A stretch of DNA of 64,000 nucleotides from Bibersteinia trehalosi (GTDB lineage Bacteria > Pseudomonadota > Gammaproteobacteria > Enterobacterales > Pasteurellaceae): positions 1-64,000 of the forward strand of contig NZ_SMAM01000008.1 in assembly GCF_004346205.1 (NCBI RefSeq), written 5' to 3'. The position numbers were made by a program, and so were the translations under genes. The notes beneath the pieces are model-generated. The model had not been told where the DNA came from and did not search any database. It worked only from the letters and a program-made list of their open reading frames with translations. Below, one piece after another: positions 15,795 to 23,970 of the stretch; position 1 is the first letter of the stretch, and each line of letters opens with the position of its first letter.

Positions 15795-16967
15795 TTATGT
15801 CTCATTTTTAATTTGATCTTTCACAGACCAATATAACCCAAATCCAATGATGGCACAGAGCAGCATCACTATCGCACAGGCATAGAATATATCGCCAATA
15901 CCGACTAATGGTGAAACAATGCCTCCCAGAAAAAATGGGGCAAAGCCAAGTAGTGCCGAAGCTGCACCAGCATATTCTCGTTCACTTTCCATTGCCAGTG
16001 ATGAAATAGCGGGCAATGGTAAACCCATCATGAGCAGCGTAAAGAAAAAACCAAGCTCAACTAAAAGCCAGTGTGGTTGAATTAGCAACATTGCAGCGGT
16101 ATAAACGACAGCGAAACAGAAACCAAGTACTCCCCATTTCAGTGCGATACGGTTAGAAAGTCTGCTGCCAAAATTTGAGCCAAGCACTAATGCTGTGCCA
16201 TTTGCACCGAAGCAGAGGCTAAATGCGAATGCAGATAAACTATAAACACTTTGTAAGATAAAAGGTGAGGCGGCAATATAGGCAAACATTGCACCAAATA
16301 GAAAGGTTTCTATGCCAACAAATTGCATAAATACACGGTTTTTGATGATTTTGCGAAATGAGCCAAACACGGAAATCACCGAGCCTTGTAAGCGATTTTC
16401 TAATGCTAGGCTCTCTTTTAAGCGTAAGCTGAATAACGTAACAGCGACACCAATAAAGGTAAGAAATGCAAAAATGCCTTGCCAGTTAATGTATTCTAAC
16501 AACAAGCTGCCTAATATCGGTGAAATGATAGGGGCAAGTCCGTTAATCGTCATGAGTAAGCCAAAAAAGCGAGTCATTTCTCGCCCACGATATAAGTCGG
16601 TGGCGACCGCTCGAGAAATCACCACACTTCCCGCAGAAGATAAGCCTTGAAGTACTCGCAATATAATCATCGTTTCTATATTGGGTGAAAACATAATAGC
16701 GATGGTGCTGATAATGTAGATCAAAAGCGAGAGAATCAGCGGTTTTTTCCGCCCAAATTTATCACTAATCGGGCCTAATAAGAGTTGCCCTACCGCTAAG
16801 CCGATCATTGCTGTGGTTAGCGTGAGTTGGGTCATTGATGTACTGGTGTGAAAAAACTCGGCAAGTTGTGGTAAGGCAGGTAAATAAAGATCCACCACAA
16901 AAGGCCCAAATGCCGAGAGTACGCCAAGTAGTAAAACCAAAAAGAATTTAGAATTGCTATGAGTCAT
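15795..16967 (-). CDS. Bcr/CflA-type multidrug MFS transporter
   Basis: 390 aa from the ATG at 16967; the longer reading from 17051 would run through an uptake-sequence hairpin. Twelve-helix major facilitator protein. GVLSAFGPFVVDLYLPALPQLAEFF in helix 1 and LLGPISDKFGRKKPL (the MFS loop 2-3 motif) are typical of drug:proton antiporters of the Bcr/CflA group, which export bicyclomycin, sulfonamides, chloramphenicol or natural metabolites. Located in the inner membrane. It lies downstream of the DsbA-like gene, separated by a hairpin, so coupling to that unit is uncertain. Confidence 0.9.
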   Translation of the reverse strand: MTHSNSKFFLVLLLGVLSAFGPFVVDLYLPALPQLAEFFHTSTSMTQLTLTTAMIGLAVGQLLLGPISDKFGRKKPLILSLLIYIISTIAIMFSPNIETMIILRVLQGLSSAGSVVISRAVATDLYRGREMTRFFGLLMTINGLAPIISPILGSLLLEYINWQGIFAFLTFIGVAVTLFSLRLKESLALENRLQGSVISVFGSFRKIIKNRVFMQFVGIETFLFGAMFAYIAASPFILQSVYSLSAFAFSLCFGANGTALVLGSNFGSRLSNRIALKWGVLGFCFAVVYTAAMLLIQPHWLLVELGFFFTLLMMGLPLPAISSLAMESEREYAGAASALLGFAPFFLGGIVSPLVGIGDIFYACAIVMLLCAIIGFGLYWSVKDQIKNET

Positions 16968-17000
16968 TGTGTTGCTTGAACTCCTTGAATAAATAGATAA

Positions 17001-17058
17001 ACAAGCGGTCAATTTCACTGGATTTTTTGCAAAATTCCCTGAGAAATTCACCGCTTGT
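17001..17058. terminator. Inverted uptake-sequence pair
   Basis: ACAAGCGGT (17001-17009) and ACCGCTTGT (17050-17058) with TTTTTTGCAAAA between, in the 100-nt gap after the DsbA-like gene. Confidence 0.6.
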
Positions 17059-17067
17059 ACATAATTT

Positions 17068-17694
17068 TTATAACCGATATAACCAATTTTTCAGATTTTC
17101 CACCGCATTTTCTGCATTTTGGTAGAGCAACTGGCTTGGCACATTGACCCAACCTTGCTCGGTTTCAGCAAACAAACACGGTACGCCTTGCACGCCGAAT
17201 TGAGCAGCAATGGCTTGAGCTTGTGCGATCCAATCGGTGGTTTTTGCCTGATTTTCGGCTAAATCAAAGGTTTCCGCCACCGCACTTTGTCCCAGATTTT
17301 GCAGAATTTGGCGGACAACTTCACTTTGGCTAGTGTCTTTTCCTTCTACATAACGGGCTTTTTGCAACTCGGCAAGAACATTCAACATCGTTTCACTGCC
17401 TTGCTCCAATAGGGCGAAACAAGCGTTGCTCAACGCTCGGGAATTGAACTCGCCACAGCCTTGCAAAATTTGTTGATAATATTTTTCGCTAAAAGGTTGC
17501 CCAGTGAGTTGGGCGATACGCTGGTCGTTTGCCCAAGCGTGTTGGGCAAATGTGGCATTCATTTGACGACCGCCATCGGCAAATAAACCTGTGGCAAATG
17601 CTGATAGCTCAAATTGCTTCGCTAATTTACGCACCGCAGGCGAGCTGCCGTAGCACCAGCCACAAAGTGGATCGAAGAGATAGAGCAGTTTCAT
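17068..17694 (-). CDS. DsbA-family thioredoxin-like protein
   Basis: 208 aa from the ATG at 17694 (GGGAA just upstream). The active site CGWC is at residues 11-14 in YLFDPLCGWCYGSSPAV, followed by the large helical insertion of the DsbA/FrnE/2-hydroxychromene-isomerase group and the cis-proline loop GVQGVPCLFAE. There is no signal peptide, so it is cytoplasmic, unlike DsbA itself; FrnE-like proteins act as thiol oxidoreductases in stress. Its start codon lies 1 nt past the stop codon of a 20-codon tautomerase-like remnant, so it may be translationally coupled to it. Confidence 0.85.
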   Translation of the reverse strand: MKLLYLFDPLCGWCYGSSPAVRKLAKQFELSAFATGLFADGGRQMNATFAQHAWANDQRIAQLTGQPFSEKYYQQILQGCGEFNSRALSNACFALLEQGSETMLNVLAELQKARYVEGKDTSQSEVVRQILQNLGQSAVAETFDLAENQAKTTDWIAQAQAIAAQFGVQGVPCLFAETEQGWVNVPSQLLYQNAENAVENLKNWLYRL

Positions 17695-17695
17695 A

Positions 17696-17758
17696 CTATT
17701 TCCCATCTCGAATATCTTGTAGCGTTTTTCCGCCAATTTTTAAATTAACGTAAGGCAT
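17696..17758 (-). pseudogene. Tautomerase-like N-terminal remnant (20 codons)
   Basis: ATG at 17758 preceded by GGAG reads MPYVNLKIGGKTLQDIRDGK then stop. MPYVNLKI with the catalytic N-terminal Pro is the hallmark start of 4-oxalocrotonate tautomerases, which are about 60-80 residues long; the rest is missing. The stop is immediately before the DsbA-like start, so what remains could function as a leader. The call rests on eight residues, so confidence is limited. Confidence 0.4.
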
Positions 17759-17771
17759 TTTGCACTCCTAA

Positions 17772-18215
17772 TTAAAACATTGAACGACCGCTTTCGGTTT
17801 TTTCTGGCACTGCTTGGATAACGTCCCAGTGTTCCACAATTTTGCCGTTTTCATCAAAACGGAAAATATCCACCACCGCTTCGCCACGGTCGTTTTCGTC
17901 CATTGTGCTGTGAACGTGCAACATCACTAAATCGCCATCTGCCACCACACGTTTAATTTCTGCTTTTGATTTTGGGTGTGCTTTTAAAAATGGTTCAAAC
18001 GCATCAATAAAGGCTTGCCCACCATCTTTTACTGTTGGGTTATGTTGCAGATATTCCGCACCAATGTATTTTTCGGTCGCTTCTTTTACCTTGTGCTGAT
18101 TAAACGCCATTTCATAAAATGCCAATGCGTTTTGTTTATTTTGCTCAGGCGTGGTTGCTGCCATTGCAGAGAAAGCAGTGAAAAGTGCGGTTGCGGTTAA
18201 CAGTAATTTTTTCAT
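17772..18215 (-). CDS. Exported SnoaL-like / NTF2-fold protein
   Basis: 147 aa with a Sec signal peptide (MKKLLLTATALFTAFSAMA, cleavage before ATT). The mature part is a SnoaL-like alpha+beta barrel: ALAFYEMAFNQHKVKEATEKYIGAEYLQHNPTV, then GDLVMLHVHS and VDIFRFDENGKIVEHWDVIQ. Cytosolic relatives are polyketide cyclases or binding proteins of unknown ligand; a periplasmic version is unusual. It lies 47 nt after the MBL-fold gene in the same unit. A Haemophilus-type uptake word overlaps the signal-peptide codons (18183-18191). Confidence 0.82.
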   Translation of the reverse strand: MKKLLLTATALFTAFSAMAATTPEQNKQNALAFYEMAFNQHKVKEATEKYIGAEYLQHNPTVKDGGQAFIDAFEPFLKAHPKSKAEIKRVVADGDLVMLHVHSTMDENDRGEAVVDIFRFDENGKIVEHWDVIQAVPEKTESGRSMF

Positions 18216-18262
18216 TTTTATTCCTTAATTTGAGAGATTTTTTACGCTATATAAAGGGCAAA

Positions 18263-19111
18263 TTACCATTTCATTTCGCCTTTATTTACTTTTGCTCCTA
18301 AGCCAAGATTACTTTCAGCGGCTAAGGTTGGATATGCCTGTTTCATTTTGGTAATCACTTCGCCACTGTCTTTGCTTTCGGCTAAAACTTGCTCATATTT
18401 TTGTAAATAAGCCTTATTAAATTCAAGGGTTGTTTTATCACTCACTTTGCCTTTGAATGAATGTCCTGCCACGATATTTTCAGGATTTAAAGCAATCATT
18501 TCATCAAGTTGAGCCAACCACGCTTGACGTGATTGTACGGTTTGTGTGTCGGCAAGCCATAAGTGCATATCATTAAATACGCCTACATTGCCGGTAATGG
18601 TTTTGAGTGATGGAATCCAAACATAAGGGCGGTGTGCCAGTTCGCCTGTTGTGCCACGCAGTTCAATTTTTTCGCCATCAAGCGTCAAAACAGTCTCTTT
18701 CATTGCTTCTGGAAGCACCACATTTTTCGGGGCATTTTCACCCATTCTTGGCGACCAAACGCTCAATTTCGTTTCTACCTTGCTTTCAATTTTTTCTAAC
18801 ACCGCAGGCGATGCCACTACTTTGACATCAGGGAAAATTTCTTTGAGTGTCGCCACTCCAAAATAGTAATCAGGATCGGCATTGCTCACTAAAATGGTGC
18901 TTAATGTTTTTTTGCTATCCAAAATGTTTGCTGCAATTCGCATCGCATCGGCACGAGTAAAGCCACTATCAATTAAAATTGCTTCTTTTTCACCCATTAC
19001 CAATGTGGATTGCACAGAAAAGCTGTTTTCATCGGCTGAATAGGTTTTGATTTCTAACGCATTGGCGATGCTGGCACTCATCATTAAAGTTGCTAGGAGT
19101 AATTTTTTCAT
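18263..19111 (-). CDS. Exported MBL-fold hydrolase-like protein with altered metal motif
   Basis: 282 aa from the ATG at 19111, with AAGGAAATC upstream; the in-frame extension to 19276 overlaps the LysR gene and is not real. Signal peptide MKKLLLATLMMSASIANA. The metallo-beta-lactamase fold is indicated by EKEAILIDSGFT, TILVSNADPDYYFG, TGNVGVFNDMH and NIVAGHSFKG. The usual metal motif HxHxDH reads NADPDY (77-82), so three of four ligands are replaced; zinc chemistry is doubtful. First gene of a unit with the SnoaL-like, tautomerase-remnant and DsbA-like genes, divergent from LysR (19258). Confidence 0.82.
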   Translation of the reverse strand: MKKLLLATLMMSASIANALEIKTYSADENSFSVQSTLVMGEKEAILIDSGFTRADAMRIAANILDSKKTLSTILVSNADPDYYFGVATLKEIFPDVKVVASPAVLEKIESKVETKLSVWSPRMGENAPKNVVLPEAMKETVLTLDGEKIELRGTTGELAHRPYVWIPSLKTITGNVGVFNDMHLWLADTQTVQSRQAWLAQLDEMIALNPENIVAGHSFKGKVSDKTTLEFNKAYLQKYEQVLAESKDSGEVITKMKQAYPTLAAESNLGLGAKVNKGEMKW

Positions 19112-19179
19112 TTTTGATTTCCTTTTGTTGATTGATTTTGTTTGGTCAGTAACAACGCCCACCAAACGACTTGATGAGG

Positions 19180-19249
19180 GCATTATAGTGAAATAAAAAA
19201 TGGGAAAAATAGCGGTTTTTGAATATAATTGATTCAAAAATTGAAACAA
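19180..19249. repeat. 70-nt duplicated promoter region, copy 2 (MBL-fold gene/LysR)
   Basis: Ungapped near copy of 15704-15773 (60 of 70 identical). It fills the space between the divergent MBL-fold and LysR genes and ends 8 nt before the LysR ATG, so it should contain the promoters and the LysR binding site. Confidence 0.8.
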
Positions 19250-19257
19250 AATAGAAG

Positions 19258-20145
19258 ATGGATAGAATACAAGCAATTAACATTTTTCTCACGATTGCCG
19301 AAACAGGTAGTTTTACTGCCACAGCAGAGCGATTAGATCTTTCCAAACCAATGGTAAGCCGTGCGGTAGTATTGTTGGAGGAGTGGTTTAATGCTCGCCT
19401 GTTACAACGTACGACTCGTAAAGTATCCCTTACCGAAGCAGGGGAACAAGCGATAGAGTATTGTAGAAAAATGGCAAATTTAACCGAAGAAATGGAGCAA
19501 AATCTATTGGCTCGTTCGGGAGAATTGCGTGGCACATTACGCATTGCGGCAGAACCGATGTTTGGCAGTACAGAATTATTGCAGATTGTGCAACAATTTA
19601 TGGCACAGCACCCTAAATTACATATTCAGCTTCATCTTTCTGATAAAGCGGTAGATTTAGTGGAAGAGCGGATTGATTTAGCCATTCGCTTTACGAATAC
19701 CCCAGATCCTAACCTTATCGCTCGCCATTTAGGCGAATGTCATTCACTCTTGGTTGCAAGTCCTGATTATCTTGCACAAGGCGAACCGCATTCACCCGTT
19801 GAGCTGAGCCAATTCCGCTTTTTAGCTCATGCGAATATCAATCGCAAAGCGTGGAAATTTTATCGGGATAATCAAGAAATGATGATTGAATTGACCAGCC
19901 CTTTTACCACTAACGATACACAAACGTTATTAAATGCCGTTTTAGCCGGAAATGGCATTGCGATGTTACCGAAATATCTTTTAAATCAACATTTAGCCGA
20001 ACAGCGACTTAAAGCGATTTTAACCGAGTGGACATTGCCAGTTTATCAACTTTATGCACTTTATCCTTCTCGTCATCATCTGCCATTAAGTGTGCGGACT
20101 TTTTTAGATTTTTTGGTAGAAAGCATTCAAGGGAAGAATTGGTAA
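19258..20145 (+). CDS. LysR-family regulator
   Basis: 295 aa. HTH at residues 1-60 (INIFLTIAETGSFTATAERLDLSKPMVSRAVVLLEEW), then a LysR substrate domain ending in LYPSRHHLPLSVRTFLDFL, the pattern of the large YafC/DsdC-like subgroup. Divergent from the MBL-fold unit. Because the shared upstream 70-mer also stands before doxX, this protein may control both. Ends at a strong terminator. Confidence 0.9.
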   Translation: MDRIQAINIFLTIAETGSFTATAERLDLSKPMVSRAVVLLEEWFNARLLQRTTRKVSLTEAGEQAIEYCRKMANLTEEMEQNLLARSGELRGTLRIAAEPMFGSTELLQIVQQFMAQHPKLHIQLHLSDKAVDLVEERIDLAIRFTNTPDPNLIARHLGECHSLLVASPDYLAQGEPHSPVELSQFRFLAHANINRKAWKFYRDNQEMMIELTSPFTTNDTQTLLNAVLAGNGIAMLPKYLLNQHLAEQRLKAILTEWTLPVYQLYALYPSRHHLPLSVRTFLDFLVESIQGKNW

Positions 20146-20164
20146 TTACATACTCTATAAAAAT

Positions 20165-20208
20165 AGCCCTAAAATTAACACATTGTTATCACTGTTAATT
20201 TTAGGGCT
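20165..20208. terminator. Strong bidirectional terminator
   Basis: AGCCCTAAAATTAACA (20165-20180) and TGTTAATTTTAGGGCT (20193-20208) are perfect 16-nt inverted arms followed by TTTT, between the LysR gene and the convergent YciI gene. It has no uptake word. Confidence 0.9.
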
Positions 20209-20247
20209 TTTCATCAATGCAATTTTACACTAATGGGGTGAAATTGG

Positions 20248-20526
20248 CTAACTGAGTTTGCTCATTGCATCTTTAAACTCACGCACTTCATAATCCGCTA
20301 AATTAGGAAAATAGATATCTTCGGCAAGGATTTTATCTAACGCTTCACGGCTTTCCGCCTGTGCAATAATGACACCCGCGTGTGCTTGATCGAGGTAAGG
20401 GCCTAACATCAAAAAATTACCTTGTTCAAAATAGCGAGCAAACCACGCACGATGTTCTGCAAACATTTGCTCCGCTTGTTCGGTTGGAATTTTATCCATT
20501 TTTAATGCGATATTGATGATATACAC
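20248..20526 (-). CDS. YciI-like protein
   Basis: 92 aa, ferredoxin-like YciI/YCII domain: TEQAEQMFAEHRAWFARYFEQGNFLMLGPY with the conserved His, AGVIIAQAESREALDKILAEDIYFPNLADYEVREF with the conserved Asp region. The family is related to dehydrochlorinases and resembles small monooxygenase folds; role unknown. It lies 9 nt after the NAD(P)H oxidoreductase gene and is surely co-transcribed, under the divergent LysR gene at 21309. Confidence 0.87.
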   Translation of the reverse strand: MYIINIALKMDKIPTEQAEQMFAEHRAWFARYFEQGNFLMLGPYLDQAHAGVIIAQAESREALDKILAEDIYFPNLADYEVREFKDAMSKLS

Positions 20527-20535
20527 GGTTGCTCC

Positions 20536-21087
20536 TTAAAGTGATTGAATTTTTTCGGCAAGTTGGCGGGCGTATTGGCGAGCCTCTGCTTGCTGTTGTC
20601 GGGTTTTGGCTTCATCACGTCCGACATAACTCACACCATTAAGCCACATTGCCCCTTGATAATCTAATTGGCAAAGGGTCGCAGTGGTTTCAAATCCAAC
20701 CAGATATTCACTCATTTCGTGCTGAAAAAAGCCCTCTTTTTGGTAAAGCTCTGCTGGTGCGCCTGTGGTAATAGAGACTAACAATTTTTTACCGCCAATT
20801 TTGGCGGTAGATCCGTGGGCAAAGCCGTGATGGAACACGTCATCAAGCCATTTTTTCATCAATGCTGGCATGGCATACCAATAAAACGGCACTTGCCAAA
20901 TAATCACATCGGCTTGTTCAATCGCTTTTTGCTCTGCCTGAATATCAAATTCATAATGCTGATGTAGCTCGTCTAATTTGCGGATTTCTGCTTGTGGTAG
21001 CAAGGTTGCTAATTCTTCCATAATCGTAGCTGTTGCCACCGAGTTTTTTAAATTCGGGTGTCCGGAAATAATCAATACGTTTTTCAT
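20536..21087 (-). CDS. NAD(P)H-dependent flavin oxidoreductase
   Basis: 183 aa from the ATG at 21087 (AAGGAC upstream). Flavodoxin-like fold: VLIISGHPNLKNSVATATI, QVPFYWYAMPALMKKWLDDVFHHGFAHG, SITTGAP. Related to, but distinct from, the two 185-aa paralogues at 2918 and 29024; closest to KefF/MdaB-type quinone reductases. Forms an operon with the YciI-like gene and is divergent from LysR 21309. Confidence 0.88.
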   Translation of the reverse strand: MKNVLIISGHPNLKNSVATATIMEELATLLPQAEIRKLDELHQHYEFDIQAEQKAIEQADVIIWQVPFYWYAMPALMKKWLDDVFHHGFAHGSTAKIGGKKLLVSITTGAPAELYQKEGFFQHEMSEYLVGFETTATLCQLDYQGAMWLNGVSYVGRDEAKTRQQQAEARQYARQLAEKIQSL

Positions 21088-21277
21088 TGTGTTGTCCTTC
21101 TGCGTTGAGATGACGAACATTATAATGATAGGATTGACAATGATAAGATGAGTAATCACAAATTGATAATAAGTTTTAACCTAATAATCAACTTGTTTCT
21201 GCCGAAAAGCTTCAATCACGGTTACATTGAGTGATGGTTTTTAATTAGATTGATAAGAGAGTGATTTTAAGATACAG

Positions 21278-21296
21278 TGGTTAGAAATTCTAACCA
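21278..21296. promoter_or_regulatory. Palindrome before LysR gene
   Basis: TGGTTAGAA, one A, then TTCTAACCA: perfect 9-bp arms ending 12 nt before the LysR ATG at 21309. It overlaps the ribosome-binding region, which fits autorepression. The same GGTTA half-site appears as TAACC-TAT-GGTTA (23942-23954) before the LysR gene at 23971. Confidence 0.6.
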
Positions 21297-21308
21297 ATAG
21301 GTTTGTTT

Positions 21309-22196
21309 ATGTTTGAAAATCATCAAGACTTACGCACTTTTTTATTGGTGGCAGAAACGGAAAGTTTTACCAAAGCGGCGGCTCAGTTAGGCGTTTCTCG
21401 CTCGGCGGTGAGCCAGAGTATTAGCCAATTAGAACGCCAATTCGGTACTCGTCTATTTCATCGCTCTACTCGCAAGGTGGCAACTACAGATATCGGTGAA
21501 CAGTTATTCCAGCAAGTGGCTCCGCTGTTTCAGAACATCGATCAGAAAATCAGTGAAGTGTTAAGTAGCCAAAATCAGCTACGAGGGACTTTACGTATTA
21601 CTGGCACGCCGCATGCAATCAATACGGCATTGCGAGAAAAATTCAGCCAGTTTTGCAAACAAAATCCGAATATGACGCTGGAATTATCAGTAGATATGCG
21701 GTTTGTGGATATTATCAAAGAGCGTTTTGATGCAGGGATTCGCACCGGTGATGTGTTGAATAATGATGTGGTTGCGGTAAAAATTTCCGAGTCTAATACT
21801 ATGTGTTGCGTAGCTTCCCCAGCTTATTTAGCAGAAAACGGAGTACCACACCAGCCATCAGATTTAACCGCTCATAAAGGCATTCGCTTTCGTTTACCGA
21901 CCTTAGGCGGATTATTAAATTGGGAATTTATCTCGCCTGATAATCACGAAAAAACAGTGTGGGTACAACAAGGCGGAATTATTGTAAACGATCCCTATAC
22001 AGCGATTAACGCGTGCTTAGACGGTTTAGGCATTGTTTGGATTGAGCGTTCAGCAGTTGGGCATTATCTTGCCAATGGAGAGCTGGTCTCTATATTAGAT
22101 GATTGGGCGATCAGTTATCCCCCTTACTATCTATACTATCCTAATCGCCACCCCTCACCATTATTAAAAGCATTGATTGAAGCGTTGAAGGTCTGA
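21309..22196 (+). CDS. LysR-family regulator
   Basis: 295 aa from ATG 21309. HTH (LRTFLLVAETESFTKAAAQLGVSRSAVSQSISQLERQFGTRLFHRSTRKVATTDIGE region) and effector domain containing VDIIKERFDAGIRTGDVL and ending YLYYPNRHPSPLLKALIEAL. It is closely similar in layout to the LysR protein at 23971 (VDIIAEGFDAGVRLG, YLYYPHRNVSPALRVVIDSL), so these are paralogues. Divergent from the oxidoreductase-YciI unit. A 19-nt palindrome stands just before the start. Confidence 0.9.
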   Translation: MFENHQDLRTFLLVAETESFTKAAAQLGVSRSAVSQSISQLERQFGTRLFHRSTRKVATTDIGEQLFQQVAPLFQNIDQKISEVLSSQNQLRGTLRITGTPHAINTALREKFSQFCKQNPNMTLELSVDMRFVDIIKERFDAGIRTGDVLNNDVVAVKISESNTMCCVASPAYLAENGVPHQPSDLTAHKGIRFRLPTLGGLLNWEFISPDNHEKTVWVQQGGIIVNDPYTAINACLDGLGIVWIERSAVGHYLANGELVSILDDWAISYPPYYLYYPNRHPSPLLKALIEALKV

Positions 22197-22205
22197 TTTT
22201 AGCAG

Positions 22206-22628
22206 TTATTCCGCCGTAATCCGCACCTTTGCGTTATCCGGCAAGGCTTTTAATTCCGCTAGGCCTTGCGTGATTTTACCAACATAAATGAGCCCATTGG
22301 CATAACCGACGTGAGAGTTTTCGGTAAAGATGGCTAGATTTCCCCAAGGGGCGTAATAAGTGAGATCGCCTGCTTGCCCTGCGTAGCCTTTGGGGGAATT
22401 TTTGGTGGAAAGTTTCGGTAAATCGTAACCAATTTTCTCTACACCTGCATAATTTTCTAGGCGGATTTCTAACGGCAGAGTGCGGTAAAAATCCCTTGCG
22501 GTATCGTTATCGGCAAGGGTCGCTTTAATCACGCTATTCGGATTATCGGTTTGGATTAAAATGTTCATCGTTTGGTTTGCCCAAATAGGGGAAGAAAAGG
22601 CGAAAAGCCCCAATAATACTTTTTTCAT
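22206..22628 (-). CDS. Exported cyclophilin-like-fold protein
   Basis: 140 aa from the ATG at 22628. Signal peptide MKKVLLGLFAFSSPIWA. The mature part matches the small cyclophilin-like family: NDTARDFYRTLPLEIRLENYAGVEKIGYDLPKLS, GDLTYYAPWGNLAIFTEN, GLIYVGKITQGLAEL. These are usually cytosolic and of unknown function, without proven prolyl isomerase activity. It is the second gene after the alpha/beta hydrolase at 22757, with an uptake-sequence hairpin between. Confidence 0.82.
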   Translation of the reverse strand: MKKVLLGLFAFSSPIWANQTMNILIQTDNPNSVIKATLADNDTARDFYRTLPLEIRLENYAGVEKIGYDLPKLSTKNSPKGYAGQAGDLTYYAPWGNLAIFTENSHVGYANGLIYVGKITQGLAELKALPDNAKVRITAE

Positions 22629-22636
22629 ATACACGC

Positions 22637-22681
22637 CAAGCGGTCATTTTTTTGCAAAATTTTACTCAAAAACGACCGCTT
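22637..22681. terminator. Inverted uptake-sequence pair
   Basis: CAAGCGGTC (22637-22645) and GACCGCTTG (22673-22681) with TTTTTTTGCAAAATTTT between, in the 128-nt gap between hydrolase and cyclophilin-like genes. Confidence 0.6.
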
Positions 22682-22756
22682 GTTTTAACGACAGTGATAA
22701 TAGTAACGCACGCAGATCGCTTTTTGTATATTGGGATCAGCGGTGTTCAGTTGCGT

Positions 22757-23842
22757 TCAGTTCAATTTTGCTTTGAAAAAGGCTTCAAATTTGTCGTAAG
22801 GGATTTTACCCGCTTTGTCGTCGTAGAGATCAACGTGGGTGGCATTCGGTACAATATAAAGCTCTTTATCTTTGCTGCCTAATGCTTTAAACGCATCTTC
22901 GGAGAAATAACGGCTGTGCGCATTTTCGCCGTGCACGATTAACGCCGGAGTGCGTAGTTCGTCCGCCCGTTGTAAAATCGGCATATTGATGAACGAAGCC
23001 GTCATTACGGTTGACCACGCACTATTTGAATTTACCGAACGCGTATGGAAACCACGTTCTGTTTTATAATAGTCGGAATACTCTTTTACAAATTGCGGCG
23101 TATCCGCTGTAATTTGATCTTGTGGGGTAAGATGTTTGTCCGGTTCACCGACATCGGCGTAATCATGTTGAGCGGATACCCAGCGAGCGTTATTTACCGC
23201 CTTACGCATTTCCATTCTGGCGTTATTATCGACGCTGTCATTGTAGCCATTCGCCATTACACGTGTCATATCATACATGGTGCTGGTTGCCACCGCTTTA
23301 ATGCGAGGATCAGCAATGGCGGCATTTAAAGCAAAACCGCCCCAACCGCAAATGCCTAAAATACCGATTTTTTCACGATCAACGTTTTCCAATATACCTA
23401 AGAAATCCACCGCTGCCGAAAAATCTTCGGTGTTAATTTCAGGTGAGGCGGTATTACGCGGCAAGCCTGAACTCTCGCCGGTGTAAGACGGGTCAAAGGC
23501 AACGGTAATAAAACCACGTTCAGCAAGGGTTTGTGCATATAAGCCTGAAATCTGCTCTTTTACCGCACCAAATGCGCCAGCAACGGCAATCGCAGGTAAT
23601 TTGCCTGTCGCATTTTTCGGCATATACAGATCAGCGGCTAAGGTAATGCCAAAACGGTTTTTAAAAGTGACTTTACGGTGTTCCACTTTATCGGATTTTG
23701 GAAAGACTTTATCCCATTCTTGGGTGAGTTGAATCCTTTGTGCCGGGACTTCAATGACGGTTACAGATTGATTTGCCATAGCGATTCCTCCAAATACTGT
23801 TGAGCCTAAAATCAATGCGGTGGTCAATTTTTTTAATTTCAT
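22757..23842 (-). CDS. Exported alpha/beta hydrolase with Cys nucleophile
   Basis: 361 aa. Signal peptide MKLKKLTTALILGSTVFGGIAMA. Alpha/beta hydrolase of the YcjY/dienelactone-hydrolase-like group: NRFGITLAADLYMPKN, FDPSYTGESSGLPRN, GILGICGWGGFALNAA with the elbow residue Cys165 in place of Ser, and late ALIVHGENAHSRYFSEDA (Asp/Glu) and NATHVDLYDD (His). Dienelactone hydrolases use Cys in this way. Divergent from LysR 23971 and presumably controlled by it. Substrate unknown. Confidence 0.87.
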   Translation of the reverse strand: MKLKKLTTALILGSTVFGGIAMANQSVTVIEVPAQRIQLTQEWDKVFPKSDKVEHRKVTFKNRFGITLAADLYMPKNATGKLPAIAVAGAFGAVKEQISGLYAQTLAERGFITVAFDPSYTGESSGLPRNTASPEINTEDFSAAVDFLGILENVDREKIGILGICGWGGFALNAAIADPRIKAVATSTMYDMTRVMANGYNDSVDNNARMEMRKAVNNARWVSAQHDYADVGEPDKHLTPQDQITADTPQFVKEYSDYYKTERGFHTRSVNSNSAWSTVMTASFINMPILQRADELRTPALIVHGENAHSRYFSEDAFKALGSKDKELYIVPNATHVDLYDDKAGKIPYDKFEAFFKAKLN

Positions 23843-23970
23843 CTAAAACTCCTAAAAAAAGAAAATAAGTCACTATTTACGTGACACTTATTATAGAAGT
23901 TAAGAATAAAATGATAATACGCTGAAAAGTTGATAAACTATTAACCTATGGTTATTAATGAGAGGGTTTT

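Noticed and set aside
10955-18191. Haemophilus-type uptake word AAGTGCGGT at 10955, 17279 (inverted) and 18183
   Set aside because: Three 9-mer hits in both strands of 64 kb is only slightly above chance, and two fall in lipoprotein or signal-peptide codons. The dominant word is clearly ACAAGCGGT.
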